Below, one piece after another: positions 62,901-64,000 of a DNA stretch of 64,000 bases. A program made the position numbers and the translations under genes. The notes under the pieces are model-generated. The model saw only the letters and a program-made list of their open reading frames with translations. It had not been told where the DNA came from and searched no databases. Within the stretch, counting starts at the first letter, position 1, and each line of letters starts with the position of its first letter. Source of the stretch: Sarcocystis neurona (taxonomy: Eukaryota > Apicomplexa > Conoidasida > Eucoccidiorida > Sarcocystidae); NCBI GenBank assembly GCA_000727475.1, contig KL647315.1, forward strand, positions 1,042,051 through 1,106,050. Reading direction: 5' to 3'.

Positions 62901-63387
62901 CGTCCTCTCTCTCTGCATGCGCCCCCTCGGTCAATCTATATATACCTGTGTGTGTGTGTCTCAATATGCGCATATATGTACGCGCGCTACATACATGTGT
63001 AGCCACCACACACATCCACACACACACACACACACGTAGAGACGAAGACAGGGAGAGACAGTGACGCGGAAGAAAAAAGAGCGACTTTCGACCGTCCTCG
63101 AGGCAGGGAGGAGGCGGAGGAGAAGCAACTCACATGAGGCCTTCGAGGCAGGTAGACGGCTGGTCAGTGAGGCCTCCTTGAGCGACGAGCTGCGGGAAGA
63201 GCGAGTAGACGTCGGTGTTGCGGGCAACAGCTTCGAGGCACTGATACCAGCTGCCGAACAGCCGGCCGCAGCTGTCGACGATGCCGGCAATGCATGCGAG
63301 TCCACAAATTCCCAGCCCCCTCCACAGTGCCATGCATGCAGCAGGTGGGGCGTAGTACAGCTGCGCAAATCGCCGCAGCTCCTGCAT
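59916..63387 (-). CDS. Multi-pass membrane protein, unrecognised family
   Basis: Minus-strand model: 63387-63134, 62183-61915, about 61051-60988, 60756-60578, 60394-59916. Phases fit at exons 1-2 (donor CAT/GTGAGT, acceptor GCTGCTGCAG) and exons 3-4-5. Exon 1 starts MQELRRFAQLYYAP with hydrophobic ALWRGLGICGLACIAGIV. Exon 2 has GFAFTLGLSLVNFCVKPLKA, then FLAGLRGCLWGG, and in a shifted frame LSGLGSLCCGIPSSVLLFTS and CVGALNQIQAVP. Exon 3 gives ALTLVQKLLGFSFSFVPL. Exon 4 holds a long helix (LLPYIVVSLMLALGVLQ, VFFLPLLFVAF). Exon 5 is soluble (QLLAVIPLSVRPG, KRLLVIGSRKIGYLEGG, KIRHFTEFGATKTGLY). Exon 2 changes frame at a C9 run (62029-62037). The second half loosely recalls mitochondrial-carrier GxPSSxLFF segments, but no carrier signature is present. 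The acceptor of exon 3 is uncertain. Confidence 0.5.
60466..60577 (-). repeat. Intronic CTG tract (minus sense) before last exon
   Basis: CAG/CAA on the plus strand, in the short intron 60577-60395 of the membrane-protein gene. Sense-strand CTG leads to the acceptor TTGCTTCTTAG. Confidence 0.7.
62345..62460. repeat. GTCTCC/GTGTCTC short tandem repeats
   Basis: Repeated TGTCTCC, CGTCTCCGTG and GTGTGTCTGC units, about 115 bases, inside the intron 63133-62184. Confidence 0.7.
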
Positions 63388-64000
63388 TCCCCACGCGCAA
63401 CACACATACACGCCCACACAGCAGATACACACACACACACAGACACAATGTCGAGAACATACACATATATACGCATGCGTGTGTTCATATACATATATAT
63501 TGAAGTTTATGTATACGTACGTATTCATATCTGTGCGTGTGTACATACGTATATAAACGACGTACCTGAACATATATATATATATATATATATGCGCTCA
63601 TATGTGTATATGTATATGCGTATGGACCGGCACACAAAGAGATGCAGGTACGAGTGTGTACACTTCTGAGCTGCACGTGACACGAGCAGATAAAGACGCA
63701 GGAACATCTGAGCAGCAGATTCACACACCCGCATATATATACATACGTATACAAATATATATATATATATATATTAAATACATACACAGAGACAGGTACA
63801 TACACACACATATATGTATATATATACACATGTATGTATGCGCGTGTACACATACATACGTATACATGAGTACTTACGTATAAATGTGTACAGATATATA
63901 TACCCACATATACATATATATATATGTATGCATCGACTTCTAAAGCGCATGCATCAATAGGAGAAACATAAATCTGCACACAGAGACAAAACAGACACAC
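63388..64000. other. Microsatellite-rich end of window
   Basis: CACA runs at 63395-63445 and TA/TG arrays at 63480-63930. This should be the 5' flank, or a first intron, of the minus-strand membrane-protein gene. No coding sequence seen. Confidence 0.5.

Overview
This window looks like nuclear DNA of a coccidian apicomplexan, most likely Eimeria or a close eimeriid relative. The evidence is from the sequence: CAG/CTG trinucleotide tracts that read as poly-Ala, poly-Gln and poly-Ser inside coding DNA, long TA/TG microsatellites, many TGCATGC motifs, multi-exon genes with kilobase introns, and alternation of repeat-rich with repeat-poor blocks (the R/P segmentation known in Eimeria). The species cannot be named from this. 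There is no sign of bacterial or organellar DNA, and I saw no rRNA, tRNA or CRISPR. All gene models were built by hand from splice-site phase and protein-family motifs, because most six-frame open frames here are repeat shadows.

Layout: 1-5.5 kb is repeat-poor and contains at most one small doubtful gene. 5.8-21.2 kb (+) is one eight-exon gene for a CHY zinc-finger protein. It has a long low-complexity N-terminus, a SANT/Myb-like domain split by a 2.1 kb intron, a fungal-type multi-Cys module and a C-terminal CHY finger. 21.2-27.8 kb is mostly repeat-poor and has no convincing gene. 27.8-45.9 kb (+) is an 18 kb gene with at least nine exons. It encodes a tandem glutaredoxin/GST-N-fold protein of the type known from plants and algae; its second domain has lost both the cysteine and the cis-proline. 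The last coding exon was not found. 46-53 kb is repeat-rich with weak coding candidates only. 53.0-54.3 kb (+) is a short four-exon gene of unknown function. 54.9-58.7 kb (-) is a three-exon gene for a Ser/Gly/Arg-rich protein. 59.9-63.4 kb (-) is a five-exon gene for an unrecognised multi-pass membrane protein, with a probable one-base assembly error in a C9 run.

There is no operon-like logic. The genes are independent, and most of the DNA is intron or spacer filled with TA/TG, CTAT, TAG and CAG/CTG repeats and several minisatellites. The clearest general pattern is that introns tend to carry CTG (not CAG) on the sense strand just before the 3' splice site, on both strands, and many acceptors end in GCTGCAG. 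There are two assembly gaps (18790-19463 and 40737-41408), and the second may be spurious.
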